This document shows, in pieces, positions 37,605 to 46,648 of a DNA stretch of 64,000 nucleotides. Location of the stretch: positions 496,001 to 560,000 of the forward strand of contig JAWLGZ010000003.1 in NCBI GenBank assembly GCA_041690635.1, given 5' to 3'. Within the stretch, counting starts at the first letter, position 1; every line of letters starts with the position of its first letter. The notes under the pieces are model-generated. The model ran no database searches, was not told the origin of the DNA, and was given only the letters and a program-made list of their open reading frames with translations. A program made the translations under genes and the position numbers. This stretch comes from JAWLGZ01 sp041690635 (lineage in GTDB: Bacteria > Pseudomonadota > Gammaproteobacteria > Thiohalomonadales > Thiohalomonadaceae).

Positions 37605-38249
37605 CTATTCTGTCCGCCCGACCACCCGCGTATCCTCCTGGTGCATCAGCCCGGCAAGTATAAACCGGGTAATCTGCTCCAGATACTCCTCCGGATCGAT
37701 GTCGATGCAGCCGGCCCACACCAGATCGATGGCGCCCCAGAGCGCCGACTGGGCGCCGAAGGTGAGCATCGGGATCGGCTTGTCCGGAAACAGCCCCTCG
37801 CGCACACCACGTTGGAGCACCCCCCCCATCGTCCCGAACATGGCCGCCATGGTCTGGTCGAGCCGCTCGCGCATCGGCGGGCTGACCGTATTGCGGAACC
37901 CCTCCTGGTGGCAGTACTGGAACACCCGGTGGTGCTCCCGGCTGCTCATGTGCGCCTCCCACACCACCCGCGCCACCGCGCGCATGTAGTCGAGCGGGTC
38001 CTGCTCCGGATCGATCGCCTGGATCCGCTCCAGCATGCCACCCATGAACTCCAGTGCCAGGGCCGCATAGATATCCAGCTTGGTGGAGAAGTGCTTGTAG
38101 ACCGTCCCCTTGCCGATCTCCGCCCGCTCGGCGATCTGCTCGATGGTCACCGACTGCCAGTCGTCGCGCCGGAACAGCTCCAGGGCCGCGGACAGGATCT
38201 CCTGCTCGCGTTCCTTGAAAAGCCGTGCCTTGCGGTCCTGAATACCCAT
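37605..38249 (-). CDS. TetR family repressor of the RND efflux genes
   Basis: A 214-residue regulator. The N-terminal helix-turn-helix reads ILSAALELFRRDDWQSVTIE, then IAERAEIGKGTVYKHFSTK, the standard TetR signature. The C-terminal ligand domain is family-specific. It lies upstream of the adaptor-pump operon on the same strand, with matching palindromes before both units, so autoregulation and pump repression are likely (inference from sites). Confidence 0.95.
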   Translation of the reverse strand: MGIQDRKARLFKEREQEILSAALELFRRDDWQSVTIEQIAERAEIGKGTVYKHFSTKLDIYAALALEFMGGMLERIQAIDPEQDPLDYMRAVARVVWEAHMSSREHHRVFQYCHQEGFRNTVSPPMRERLDQTMAAMFGTMGGVLQRGVREGLFPDKPIPMLTFGAQSALWGAIDLVWAGCIDIDPEEYLEQITRFILAGLMHQEDTRVVGRTE

Positions 38250-38269
38250 TGGCCAAATCGGTCGAAGCG

Positions 38270-38282
38270 TGACTGCCGGTCA
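38270..38282. promoter_or_regulatory. TetR-type operator before tetR
   Basis: TGACTGCCGGTCA, 21 bases upstream of the tetR ATG. It differs from the site at 37540-37552 at only two positions, one in an arm and one in the centre. Confidence 0.6.
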
Positions 38283-38466
38283 TTCTAACCCGGAAACGAC
38301 CGCGCGGCACGGGGGGGCACGGCAGGTCGCCGCACCCCAGCGAAGACTCCTGCCACACAGCACACGCATTTTGCTCCGTAATTCCTGTGTGCTCTGTGGC
38401 CAACTGCGGCTCCGGCTCCTTCGACGGACTGATAGAATCGGCGGCCCGAACCGCCCGGAATCCACC

Positions 38467-39759
38467 GTGAAACGTCCCGAACTCCTCGCCCCCGCCGGCA
38501 ACCTGCGCAACCTGCACTACGCCTTCGCATACGGAGCCGATGCGGTCTACGCCGGCATTCCGCGCTACAGCCTGCGGGTGCGCAACAACGACTTCCACCG
38601 GATGGAGAATCTCACCGCCGGGATTGCGGAGGCGCGCCGGCTGGGTCGTGCCTTCTATCTCACAGTCAACCTGCTGCCGCACAACGCCAAACTGACCACC
38701 CTGATCGACGACCTGGAACCGGTGGTCGCTCTCGGGCCTGATGCCCTGATCCTGGCGGACCCGGGGGTGGTCGCGCTGGTGCGCGAGCGCTGGCCCGACC
38801 TGCCGCTGCACCTGTCGGTGCAGGCCAACACCATGAACTGGGCGGCGGTGCGGTTCTGGCAGGCGGCCGGCATCTCGCGAGTGATCCTCTCCCGTGAACT
38901 GGCTGTCGAGGAGATTGCCGAGATCCGCCAGCGCTGCCCGGAGATGGAGCTGGAGGTGTTTGTCCACGGGGCGCTGTGCATCGCCTACTCCGGCCGCTGC
39001 CTGCTCTCCGGCTACTTCAACCACCGCGACGCCAACCAGGGCACCTGCACCAACGCCTGTCGCTGGGAGTACGATCTGCATGGGGCGGGAGAGGACAGTT
39101 GCGGCGACCCGATGCCGGTGCACTTCCTGGAGGAGCGGGAGCGCCCCGGTGAGCTGATGCCGGTGGAGGAGGACGAGCACGGCACCTATATACTCAATTC
39201 GAAGGACCTGCGTGCCGTGCGCCACGTGCAGCGGTTGGTCGAGATCGGCGTGGACAGCCTGAAGATCGAGGGGCGCACCAAATCCCACTACTACGTCGCC
39301 CGCACCACCCAGATCTACCGCCGCGCCATCGACGACGCCGTTGCCGGCCGACCGTTCGATGAAGGGCTCTCTTCGGCGTTGGAAAACCTTGCCAACCGCG
39401 GCTACACCGAGGGTTTCTTCGATCGCCACGCGGATGCCGAACAGCAGAACTACACCCAGTCCTCTTCCGATTCGGTCCAGCAACGCTTCGTCGCCGAGGT
39501 GATCGGTCACGACCCGGTCACCGGCCTCGCCGAGGTGGAGGCGAAGAACCGCTTTGCCGTCGGCGACCGCCTGGAGTTGATCACCCCGGATGGAAACCAC
39601 ACCTTCACCCTCGACCGCATGGAGGACATGAAGGGGTCGGCGCTGGCAGTGGCGCCCGGGGGCGGCTGGCGGGTGCGAATCCCGGTTCCCCCTTGCGATC
39701 GGTTCGGACTGATCGCCCGCTATCAGCGACCGCTGGCCACGTGGGAGTTTCCGGGATAG
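38467..39759 (+). CDS. trhP: U32 peptidase-like tRNA hydroxylation protein TrhP (YegQ)
   Basis: A 430-residue protein of the U32 family, TrhP/YegQ subgroup. It starts KRPELLAPAGNLRNLHYAFA and has YGADAVYAGIPRYSLRVRNN, HLSVQANTMNW, VFVHGALCIAYSGRCLLSGY with conserved cysteines, TNACRWEYDL, and SLKIEGRTKSHYYVA. TrhP makes 5-hydroxyuridine at the tRNA wobble position using prephenate. The GTG at 38467 was chosen because the conserved N-terminus begins right there. An in-frame upstream ATG would add about 66 low-quality residues. Confidence 0.93.
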   Translation: MKRPELLAPAGNLRNLHYAFAYGADAVYAGIPRYSLRVRNNDFHRMENLTAGIAEARRLGRAFYLTVNLLPHNAKLTTLIDDLEPVVALGPDALILADPGVVALVRERWPDLPLHLSVQANTMNWAAVRFWQAAGISRVILSRELAVEEIAEIRQRCPEMELEVFVHGALCIAYSGRCLLSGYFNHRDANQGTCTNACRWEYDLHGAGEDSCGDPMPVHFLEERERPGELMPVEEDEHGTYILNSKDLRAVRHVQRLVEIGVDSLKIEGRTKSHYYVARTTQIYRRAIDDAVAGRPFDEGLSSALENLANRGYTEGFFDRHADAEQQNYTQSSSDSVQQRFVAEVIGHDPVTGLAEVEAKNRFAVGDRLELITPDGNHTFTLDRMEDMKGSALAVAPGGGWRVRIPVPPCDRFGLIARYQRPLATWEFPG

Positions 39760-39791
39760 GCTGAACTGAAGAACCGACAAGGAGCCAAGCC

Positions 39792-40175
39792 ATGTTGGAC
39801 CTGAATCCCGAGACGGTGTGCTTCATTATTGAACGGGCGCGTGAGTTCCAGTCCCAGGATGCGGTGGTGATGCCGGAGGGGGCCTTCGGCCCCAACGACG
39901 ACTGGGCGATGGAGGTACTTGCCGAACACAGCGAAGACCTCACCCTGCAGGAGGCGAAGGCCGGTATCGATGACCTGGAGCCGGACCAGCAGATCGCCCT
40001 GGTGGCGCTGATGTGGGTCGGGCGCGGCGACTTCGAATCCGGCGAGTGGGAGGATGCCGTCCGGGAGGCGCAACTGAGTTACAACGCCCGAACTGCCGAC
40101 TACCTCCTGGCCACACCGATGGTCTCCGATTACCTGGAAGAGGGGTTGGCCCAACTCGGTTACGAATGCGAGTGA
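39792..40175 (+). CDS. DUF3775 domain protein
   Basis: A 127-residue acidic soluble protein beginning MLDLNPETVCFIIERAREF, then EDLTLQEAKAGIDDLEPDQQ and ALMWVGRGDF, which matches the DUF3775 family. Function unknown. AAGGAGCC ribosome site; 32 bases after trhP. Confidence 0.88.
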   Translation: MLDLNPETVCFIIERAREFQSQDAVVMPEGAFGPNDDWAMEVLAEHSEDLTLQEAKAGIDDLEPDQQIALVALMWVGRGDFESGEWEDAVREAQLSYNARTADYLLATPMVSDYLEEGLAQLGYECE

Positions 40176-40240
40176 GCCGGAACATTTGACGCGCTTGCGG
40201 TAGCATACGGTCCTGTTTCCCCTGGGCCGAGGATTTGCCG

Positions 40241-41254
40241 ATGAGCCGTAGCGACACCGCCCGCTGCTTCTCCCGTACCCGCATGCGCCGCATGCGCCGC
40301 GACGATTTTTCGCGCCGATTGATGCGTGAGAATGTCCTGACCGCAGACGACCTGATCTATCCGATGTTCGTGCTGGAGGGTGAAAAACAGCGCGAGCCGG
40401 TGGCGTCGATGCCGGGCATTGAGCGGTTCTCCATCGACCTGCTGCTGAGGGAAGCCGAAGAGCTGGTACGGCTCGGCGTCCCGATGGTGGCGCTGTTTCC
40501 GGTGACGCCGCAGGAGAAGAAGAGCCTGGACGCCGCCGAGGCGTACAACCCGGACGGCCTCGCCCAGCGCGCGGTGCGGGCCCTCCGGGAGCGGTTCCCC
40601 GAACTGGGGGTGATGACCGACGTGGCGCTCGACCCGTTCACCACCCATGGCCAGGACGGGTTGATCGACGCCTCCGGCTACGTGATGAACGACGAAACGG
40701 TGGAGGTGCTGGCCCGGCAGGCAGTCTCCCACGCCGAGGCGGGCGCCCAGGTGGTGGCGCCTTCCGACATGATGGACGGGCGGATCGGGGCCATCCGCAA
40801 CGCCCTGGAGGCGACCGGGTTCATTCACACCCGCATCATGGCCTATTCAGCCAAGTACGCCTCCAGCTTCTACGGGCCGTTCCGGGATGCGGTCGGCTCG
40901 GCGGCCAACCTGGGCCAGGGGGACAAGCGCACCTATCAGATGGACCCGGCCAACAGCGACGAGGCACTGCACGAGGTGGGACTCGACCTCGCCGAGGGGG
41001 CGGATATGGTGATGGTCAAGCCAGGCATGCCCTACCTGGACGTGGTGCGGCGGGTGAAGGAGCAATTCGGCGCGCCCACCTATGTCTATCAGGTCTCCGG
41101 CGAGTACGCGATGCTGATGGCGGCGGCGCAGAACGGTTGGCTCGATGAGCGGGCGGTGGTACTCGAGTCGTTGCTCGGCTTCAGGCGGGCGGGGGCGGAC
41201 GGCATCCTGACCTATTTCGCCAAGCGGGTCGCCGGCTGGCTTGCCAAAAGCTAG
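40241..41254 (+). CDS. hemB: Porphobilinogen synthase (delta-aminolevulinate dehydratase)
   Basis: A 337-residue enzyme that joins two 5-aminolevulinate molecules into porphobilinogen for haem synthesis. The two active-site lysines are in AYSAKYASSFYG and MVMVKPGMPYLD. The metal-site segment reads DVALDPFTTHGQDG, with aspartates in place of the cysteine triad, so this is the magnesium/non-zinc class. The ATG at 40241 has GAGG upstream. Confidence 0.97.
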   Translation: MSRSDTARCFSRTRMRRMRRDDFSRRLMRENVLTADDLIYPMFVLEGEKQREPVASMPGIERFSIDLLLREAEELVRLGVPMVALFPVTPQEKKSLDAAEAYNPDGLAQRAVRALRERFPELGVMTDVALDPFTTHGQDGLIDASGYVMNDETVEVLARQAVSHAEAGAQVVAPSDMMDGRIGAIRNALEATGFIHTRIMAYSAKYASSFYGPFRDAVGSAANLGQGDKRTYQMDPANSDEALHEVGLDLAEGADMVMVKPGMPYLDVVRRVKEQFGAPTYVYQVSGEYAMLMAAAQNGWLDERAVVLESLLGFRRAGADGILTYFAKRVAGWLAKS

Positions 41255-41353
41255 GGAACCAGGGGCTATCCTTTCTCCAGATCCCTCCGGGGTTTCTCGA
41301 CCCATCCCAAAACTGTCATAATCCGCGCCGCACACCGGAGGTCCGCCCTCATA

Positions 41354-42025
41354 ATGAGCTACATCTTCGACCTATTTGGAAAATCGCCCGTCCGCCCGCT
41401 CCAGCAGCACATGGCCAAGGTGCAGGCATGCGTGGTCGAGTTGGCACCCTTCTTCGAGGCGGTGGCTGACGGCGACTGGGTACGTGCCGAACAGCAGCAG
41501 CAGAAGATTGCGGAGCTGGAAGGGGAGGCCGACACCCTTAAGAAAGATTTGCGGCTCCATCTGCCCAAGGGGTGGATGATGGCCATGTCGAGGCGCGACC
41601 TGCTGGAGGTGCTCGCCGAGCAGGATCGCATCGCCAACAAGGCCAAGGATATCGCCGGCCTCATCCTCGGTCGGCGCATGAGTTTCCCACCTGAACTGAT
41701 ACCGCGGCTGATCGAATTTCTCAACCGCAGCCTGGATGCCGCGCGCCAGGCACAGATTGCGATCGACGAACTCGACGAGCTGGTGGAGACCGGATTCCAC
41801 GGCAAGGAGGTGCAACTCGTCGAATCGATGATCACCCGTCTCGATGAAATTGAGGGCGACACCGACACCTTGCAGGTGCAGATACGCGCCATGCTGTTCG
41901 AGCAGGAGAAGAACCTGCCTCCGGTGGATGTGATGTTCATGTACCGCATCATCGGCTGGATCGGCGGATTGGCCGATCACGCGCAACGGGTGGGAAGCAA
42001 ACTTCAGTTGATGCTGGCGCGCTGA
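41354..42025 (+). CDS. TIGR00153 family PhoU-like (DUF47) protein
   Basis: A 223-residue all-helical protein beginning MSYIFDLFGKSPVRPLQQHM, with ADTLKKDLRLHLPKGWMMAM and ANKAKDIAGLILGRR, all family signatures. Genes of this type are almost always next to Pit phosphate transporters, as here (pit at 42219), and are thought to modulate them. GGAGG site upstream of the ATG. Confidence 0.95.
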   Translation: MSYIFDLFGKSPVRPLQQHMAKVQACVVELAPFFEAVADGDWVRAEQQQQKIAELEGEADTLKKDLRLHLPKGWMMAMSRRDLLEVLAEQDRIANKAKDIAGLILGRRMSFPPELIPRLIEFLNRSLDAARQAQIAIDELDELVETGFHGKEVQLVESMITRLDEIEGDTDTLQVQIRAMLFEQEKNLPPVDVMFMYRIIGWIGGLADHAQRVGSKLQLMLAR

Positions 42026-42218
42026 TTACAAGAAAACAACAAGGGCAGGGAATCCCGATTGGACGTGCACGCGCTTTAGGGCCCAGCGGGCTCTTGGAAT
42101 TGCACGGCCCGGAGGATGTCCGCGGTGCGGGTCCTCTTTCGGTGCCATGGGGAAAAGCGCCGGACGGCCTGTTTTTTTAGGCACAGTCGTCCGCCTGTAG
42201 AAGAGTAGTTCGGGATTC

Positions 42219-43472
42219 ATGGAATACGCCACAGTATTTATCATCCTCGCCTGCCTGTTCGGTTTCTTCATGGCCTGGGGCGTGGGTGCCAACGACGTTG
42301 CCAACGCCATGGGCACCTCGGTCGGTTCCAAGGCGCTTACCGTCAGGCAGGCGATCCTGATTGCGGCGGTGTTCGAATTCGCGGGCGCCTTCCTCGCGGG
42401 CGGCGCCGTGACCAACACCATCCGCCAGGGGATGATCGATAGCGAACTCCTGGCAGGCCAACCGGACCTCCTGGTGTTCGGCATGCTCGCGGCGCTGCTT
42501 GCCGCCGGCGTCTGGTTGCTGATCGCCTCCCGCATGGGATGGCCGGTCTCCACCACTCACTCCATCGTCGGTGCCATTGTCGGGTTCGCTGCCGTCGGCA
42601 TCGGCATGGAGGCGGTCCAGTGGGGGAAGGTCGGCAGTATCGTTGCCAGCTGGGTGATCTCGCCCGCCATTGCGGGGGTGCTCTCCTGGTGGCTGTTCAA
42701 GAGTGTCCAGAAATTCATCCTCGACACCGATGATCCGCTGGGTAACGCCAAGCGCTACGTACCGGTCTACATGTTCCTGGTCGGATTCATCCTCACCCTC
42801 ATCACCCTGTTCAAGGGGCTCAAGCACGTGGGGCTGGAACTGTCCGCCATCGAGAGCTACGCAATTGCGGGCCTCTTCGGACTGGCGGTCATGGGCATCG
42901 GCATCATGCTCATTCGTCGAGTGAAGTTCGATCCGGAAGCGGACCGTGATTTTCACTACGCGAACGTGGAAAAGGTGTTCGCCGTCCTGATGATCTTCAC
43001 CGCCTGCGCGATGGCGTTTGCCCACGGCTCGAACGATGTGGCCAACGCGGTCGGGCCGCTGGCCGCGGTGATCGGGGTGGTCCAGAGCGGCGGGATGGTG
43101 ATGCAGCAGACCGTCGTTCCGAACTGGATCCTGTTGCTCGGCGGCGCCGGAATCATTCTCGGGTTGGTCACTTATGGCTATCGGGTGATGGCGACCATCG
43201 GCCGACGCATCACCGAACTCACCCCGAGCCGCGGCTTCGCCTGCGAATTGGCAGCGGCCACCACGGTGGTGGTTGCCTCCGGCACCGGCCTTCCCATCTC
43301 CACCACCCACACCCTGGTCGGTGCGGTGCTTGGCGTCGGCCTGGCTCGCGGTATTGCCGCGCTCGATCTCTACGTGGTGCGCACCATCTTCCTCTCCTGG
43401 ATCATCACCCTGCCGGCCGGGGCGATTATGGCGATCACCTTCTTCTACATCCTGCGCGGCGTGTTCAGCTGA
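42219..43472 (+). CDS. Pit family inorganic phosphate transporter
   Basis: A 417-residue multi-pass membrane transporter with the duplicated Pit motifs: GVGANDVANAMGTSVG with STTHSIVGAIVGF, and HGSNDVANAVGPLAAVIG with STTHTLVGAVLG. It imports metal-phosphate by proton symport. Paired with the PhoU-like gene 193 bases upstream. A T7 run at 42172-42178 in that spacer, after a weak GC hairpin, may be a terminator or attenuator. Confidence 0.96.
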   Translation: MEYATVFIILACLFGFFMAWGVGANDVANAMGTSVGSKALTVRQAILIAAVFEFAGAFLAGGAVTNTIRQGMIDSELLAGQPDLLVFGMLAALLAAGVWLLIASRMGWPVSTTHSIVGAIVGFAAVGIGMEAVQWGKVGSIVASWVISPAIAGVLSWWLFKSVQKFILDTDDPLGNAKRYVPVYMFLVGFILTLITLFKGLKHVGLELSAIESYAIAGLFGLAVMGIGIMLIRRVKFDPEADRDFHYANVEKVFAVLMIFTACAMAFAHGSNDVANAVGPLAAVIGVVQSGGMVMQQTVVPNWILLLGGAGIILGLVTYGYRVMATIGRRITELTPSRGFACELAAATTVVVASGTGLPISTTHTLVGAVLGVGLARGIAALDLYVVRTIFLSWIITLPAGAIMAITFFYILRGVFS

Positions 43473-43473
43473 C

Positions 43474-44328
43474 ATGTCGCTTCTCGACTACGAAGGGCAG
43501 CCCGACACCTACGCGGTGATGGGCAATCCCATCGCCCACAGCAAGTCGCCCACCATCCACGCCCTGTTCGCACGTCAGACCGGTCAGCGCCTCATCTATG
43601 AGGCGATCCGCGTCGAGGAGGGGCACTTCGCCGAGGCGGTGAATGAGTTTCGCCGCGAGGGGGGCAAGGGGCTCAATATCACCGTGCCGTTCAAGCAGGA
43701 GGCGTGGGCCCTGGCGGGCAGTCGCAGTGACCGGGCGGAACGGGCCGGCGCGGTCAACACCCTGCGCTTCGAGGCGGATGGGACGCTGTTCGGGGAGAAC
43801 ACCGACGGCGTCGGTCTGGTGCGCGATCTCATGGACAATCTGCACCAGCCGATCCGCGATCGCCGCGTGTTGCTGCTGGGTGCCGGCGGTGCCGTGCGCG
43901 GTGTACTGGCGCCGCTACTCGGCGAGGCGCCGCAGGCGTTGGTGATCGCCAATCGCACGGTGGAGAGGGCGTTGCAACTGGCGGACGACTTTGCCGATTT
44001 GGGCCCGGTCGAGGGAAGTGGATTCGAGGCGCTGGCCGGACGCCGGTTCGACCTGGTGATCAACGGCACCGCCGCCAGTCTGAGGGGGGAGCTACCCCCG
44101 CTGCCGGAGGGAATCCTGGCCGAGGGGGCCCTCTGCTACGACATGATGTATGCGGCCGAACCGACGCCGTTCATGCACTGGGCCGCCGCTCACGGGGCCG
44201 CGCGTACCGCTGACGGGCTCGGCATGCTGGTGGAGCAGGCGGCGGAGTCGTTCTTCATCTGGCGCGGCGTGCAGCCGAAGACGACGCCGGTAATTGAAGC
44301 GGTCCGGCAGTCTCTTGTCAGGGGCTAG
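43474..44328 (+). CDS. aroE: Shikimate dehydrogenase
   Basis: A 284-residue enzyme reducing 3-dehydroshikimate to shikimate with NADPH. It has GNPIAHSKSPTIHALFA (substrate site), GLNITVPFKQEAW with the catalytic Lys, NTDGVGL with the catalytic Asp, and LLLGAGGAVRGVL (nucleotide loop), then DGLGMLVEQAAESF. The ATG at 43474 lies one base past the pit stop codon, so it is probably cotranscribed. Confidence 0.97.
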   Translation: MSLLDYEGQPDTYAVMGNPIAHSKSPTIHALFARQTGQRLIYEAIRVEEGHFAEAVNEFRREGGKGLNITVPFKQEAWALAGSRSDRAERAGAVNTLRFEADGTLFGENTDGVGLVRDLMDNLHQPIRDRRVLLLGAGGAVRGVLAPLLGEAPQALVIANRTVERALQLADDFADLGPVEGSGFEALAGRRFDLVINGTAASLRGELPPLPEGILAEGALCYDMMYAAEPTPFMHWAAAHGAARTADGLGMLVEQAAESFFIWRGVQPKTTPVIEAVRQSLVRG

Positions 44329-44343
44329 GGGCTAGCCAGGCAG

Positions 44344-44369
44344 GTAGGGCGCAATCCTATCGCGCCGGA
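44344..44369. repeat. GTAGGGCGCAAT palindromic repeat, copy 3
   Basis: GTAGGGCGCAATCCTATCGC then GCCGGA, downstream of aroE. Short version of the repeats at 21953 and 22085. Confidence 0.55.
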
Positions 44370-44391
44370 GGGTCCGACCAGCAACCAGCAA

Positions 44392-44931
44392 CTACCAACC
44401 AACCACCCCCCGATATGCCGCTGCCAGCTTCACATACTGCTCCGCCGAGTAGGCGAAGCGTGCCATCTCCTCGCCCGTCAGCGGTCTGACCCGCCGCACC
44501 GGATTCCCCAGCCAGAGGTAACCCCCTTCGAGCACCTTGCCCGGCGGGACCAGGGATCCGGCGGCGAGCAGGACGTGGGGTTCGAGCCGTGCGCCGTCGA
44601 GCACAATCGACCCCATCCCGATCAGGCAGCGATCACCGATGGTGCAGCCGTGGAGGGTGACGTTGTGGCCGACCGTCACCTCATCCCCCACCACGCAGGG
44701 GTGGCCGCCCGGAACGGCGGCGTGGTCGTGGGTCACGTGCAGCACGCTGCCGTCCTGGATGTTGCTGCGCGCACCGATGCGGATAACATTGACGTCGCCG
44801 CGCAGCACCGCCAACGGCCAGACGGAACTGTCTGCACCGATTGCCACATCCCCGATCATCACCGCCGCCTCATCCACGTAGGCGGAGGCGGCCAATCGCG
44901 GCTGAATGTTGTTGAAAGGGCGAATGGCCAT
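44392..44931 (-). CDS. Gamma-class carbonic anhydrase family protein (YrdA-like)
   Basis: A 179-residue left-handed beta-helix protein. Hexapeptide repeats run through VMIGDVAIGADSSVWPLAVL, RGDVNVIRIGARSNIQDGSV and IGMGSIVLDGA. The metal-binding histidines are in LHVTHDH and VGHNVTLHGC. Homologues bind zinc or iron; many have weak or no measured carbonic anhydrase activity. I chose the ATG at 44931 (MAIRPF); a TTG seven codons earlier is less likely. It is downstream of glutathione reductase on the same strand. Confidence 0.93.
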   Translation of the reverse strand: MAIRPFNNIQPRLAASAYVDEAAVMIGDVAIGADSSVWPLAVLRGDVNVIRIGARSNIQDGSVLHVTHDHAAVPGGHPCVVGDEVTVGHNVTLHGCTIGDRCLIGMGSIVLDGARLEPHVLLAAGSLVPPGKVLEGGYLWLGNPVRRVRPLTGEEMARFAYSAEQYVKLAAAYRGVVGW

Positions 44932-44960
44932 GGCCTGGTCGTAATGCGCCAATATCCCTG

Positions 44961-44988
44961 CGACTACCGACTACCGACTACCGACTAC
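44961..44988. repeat. Four tandem CGACTAC heptamers across the gor stop codon
   Basis: CGACTAC is repeated four times without change. On the minus strand the last copy contains the TAG stop of the glutathione reductase gene. Likely slippage-prone; no known function. Confidence 0.8.
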
Positions 44989-46334
44989 CGAAGCGTCACC
45001 AACTCCTCCGAACTGGTCGGGTGGATCGCGACGCAGTTGTCGAAGTCGCGCTTGGTCGCCCCCATGCGGATGGCCACCCCGAACCCCTGCAGCATCTCGT
45101 CGGCGCCGTCGCCGATGATGTGGCAGCCGACCACCCTCTCCTGGGCGCCGACGCAGACCAGTTTCATCGCTGTCTTGGAGGCGTGACGGGTGAAGGCGTG
45201 GGCCATCGGTGTGAAGCGGGTCTGGTAGATTTTCACCGCCTCCCCGTGTTCGGACCGCGCCTGCTCCTCGGTCATGCCAATGGTGCCGATGGGGGGGTGG
45301 CTGAAGATCACGGTGGGGATGTTTTCGTACTCCAGCCGGCGCTCGGGCTGGTTGTCGAACAGGCGATCGCAGAGGCGGCGGGCGGCGGCAATCGCCACCG
45401 GGGTCAGGGCGGCACGACCGGTGGCGTCACCCACCGCATAGATGCCCGGTACATTGGTGTTCTGGAACTCGTCCGTCGGAATGAAGCCGCGTTCGTCGCA
45501 CTCGACTCCGGCGGCGGCCAGATTGAGATCGTCGGTGTTGGGGCGGCGTCCGGTAGCCCACACCAGGGCGTCGAAGTCGGTCAGCTCGTGACCGCCGGAG
45601 CAGTGCAGCGTCAGCTTGCCGTTGGCCTGTTTTTCCACCGACTGGACCGCGATGTTCGGCAGGATGTTGACCCCATGCTCGATCATCTCCTCCATCAGGG
45701 TTTCACGCAGCATGGCATCGAACGGTTCGAGGAAGTGCTGCCCGCGCAGCAGCAGGTCGACTTCGCTTCCGAGCGCATTGAGCAGGCCGGAAAGCTCCAC
45801 GCCGATATAGCCGCCACCGACCACCGCCACCCGCTGCGGCTGTTCCTGCAGGGCGAAGAATCCGTCGGAGGTCAGGCCGTGCTCGGCGCCCGTCACCTCC
45901 GGGATGACCGGTCGCCCGCCGGGTGCGATGACAATGTGGTCGGCGCTGTAGCGCTCGCCGTTCACCTCCACCGTGCGGGCATCGACAAAGCGTGCCTCGC
46001 CGATGATATGGTCGATGTTGGAGTCGCCCAGATAATTGCCGTACCAGTCCAGGATGCCCTGGATGTAGCCCTGCCGGGCCTTGACGAGTTTGCCCCAGTC
46101 GAAGCCCTCGACCGACAGGTTGAATCCGTAATCGGGTGCATTCTTCAGTGCCGTGGCGATCCCCGCCCCGTACCACATCACCTTCTTCGGCACGCAGCCG
46201 ACATTGACGCAGGTGCCGCCCAGCTTCGCCTTCTCGATGACTGCGGCCCGCTTCCCGTGCAGTGCCGCACGCTCCGCCGCGGAGAGTCCGCCGCTGCCGC
46301 CGCCGATCGCGATAAGGTCGTAGTGGCCGGTCAT
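44985..46334 (-). CDS. gor: Glutathione-disulfide reductase
   Basis: A 449-residue FAD/NADPH oxidoreductase: FAD site AIGGGSGGLSAAERAA, redox cysteines in GGTCVNVGCVPKK, NADPH site VVGGGYIGVELSGLL, FAD site 2 YAVGDATGRAALTPVA, and the catalytic C-terminal HPTSSEELVTL. The ATG at 46334 (MTGHYD) has AAGGAGATG before it; an upstream start would add nine residues. It keeps glutathione reduced in the cytoplasm. Confidence 0.95.
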   Translation of the reverse strand: MTGHYDLIAIGGGSGGLSAAERAALHGKRAAVIEKAKLGGTCVNVGCVPKKVMWYGAGIATALKNAPDYGFNLSVEGFDWGKLVKARQGYIQGILDWYGNYLGDSNIDHIIGEARFVDARTVEVNGERYSADHIVIAPGGRPVIPEVTGAEHGLTSDGFFALQEQPQRVAVVGGGYIGVELSGLLNALGSEVDLLLRGQHFLEPFDAMLRETLMEEMIEHGVNILPNIAVQSVEKQANGKLTLHCSGGHELTDFDALVWATGRRPNTDDLNLAAAGVECDERGFIPTDEFQNTNVPGIYAVGDATGRAALTPVAIAAARRLCDRLFDNQPERRLEYENIPTVIFSHPPIGTIGMTEEQARSEHGEAVKIYQTRFTPMAHAFTRHASKTAMKLVCVGAQERVVGCHIIGDGADEMLQGFGVAIRMGATKRDFDNCVAIHPTSSEELVTLR

Positions 46335-46452
46335 TGATGCATCTCCTTGTCTGTGAAACACGGCATTCTAACAGTCTCTTGTGCCCGCACGTGTGGGTCG
46401 CAGCCGATGGCCAACCAATACGCTCGACTTCCTGAACTCACTCCAGTTGTTC

Positions 46453-46534
46453 TTGACTTTTATAATCGGGATTTCTAGAGTTGGTTCTGTACACCCCCCA
46501 AGCTTCAGGAAGGCCTCCGGCCTTCCTTTTTTTT
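46453..46534 (+). ncRNA. Candidate small RNA (or attenuated leader) with its own promoter
   Basis: TTGACT (46453-46458), a 17-base gap and TAGAGT (46476-46481) form a plausible sigma-70 promoter; TATAAT at 46461 is an alternative -10. A textbook intrinsic terminator ends at 46534, giving an RNA of roughly 45-65 bases. It has a C-rich single-stranded patch (ACACCCCCCAAGC, 46491-46503) suited to pairing with ribosome sites. No plus-strand gene lies upstream to need this terminator. Not recognised as a known family. Confidence 0.4.
46508..46534 (+). terminator. Rho-independent terminator
   Basis: Perfect eight-base stem GGAAGGCC/GGCCTTCC with a three-base loop, followed directly by eight T's. 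By far the strongest intrinsic terminator in the window, yet no plus-strand protein gene precedes it. Confidence 0.9.
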
Positions 46535-46648
46535 GCCTTGCTTAATCGATTCAAGGGTCTATGATAACCGTATAAAAAATACATGTTTCCCCACATGGAG
46601 GGGGAGCCACACAGGGAGCCCCGGCAGTTTTGGGGCAGAGGGGGGCGC

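Larger units (their letters stand above)
46335..46648. other. Spacer holding a candidate small RNA and a strong terminator
   Basis: No protein gene seen between divergent gor and the chemoreceptor gene. It carries a promoter-like element, a T8-tailed terminator (both listed separately), then about 115 bases leading into the chemoreceptor start. Confidence 0.6.

Noticed and set aside
37489..39780. 763-codon minus-strand frame across trhP and tetR
   Set aside because: Spans two well-defined genes in other frames; composition typical of GC-rich shadow frames.
44961..44988. Possible CRISPR
   Set aside because: Seven-base units with no spacers; simple tandem repeat.
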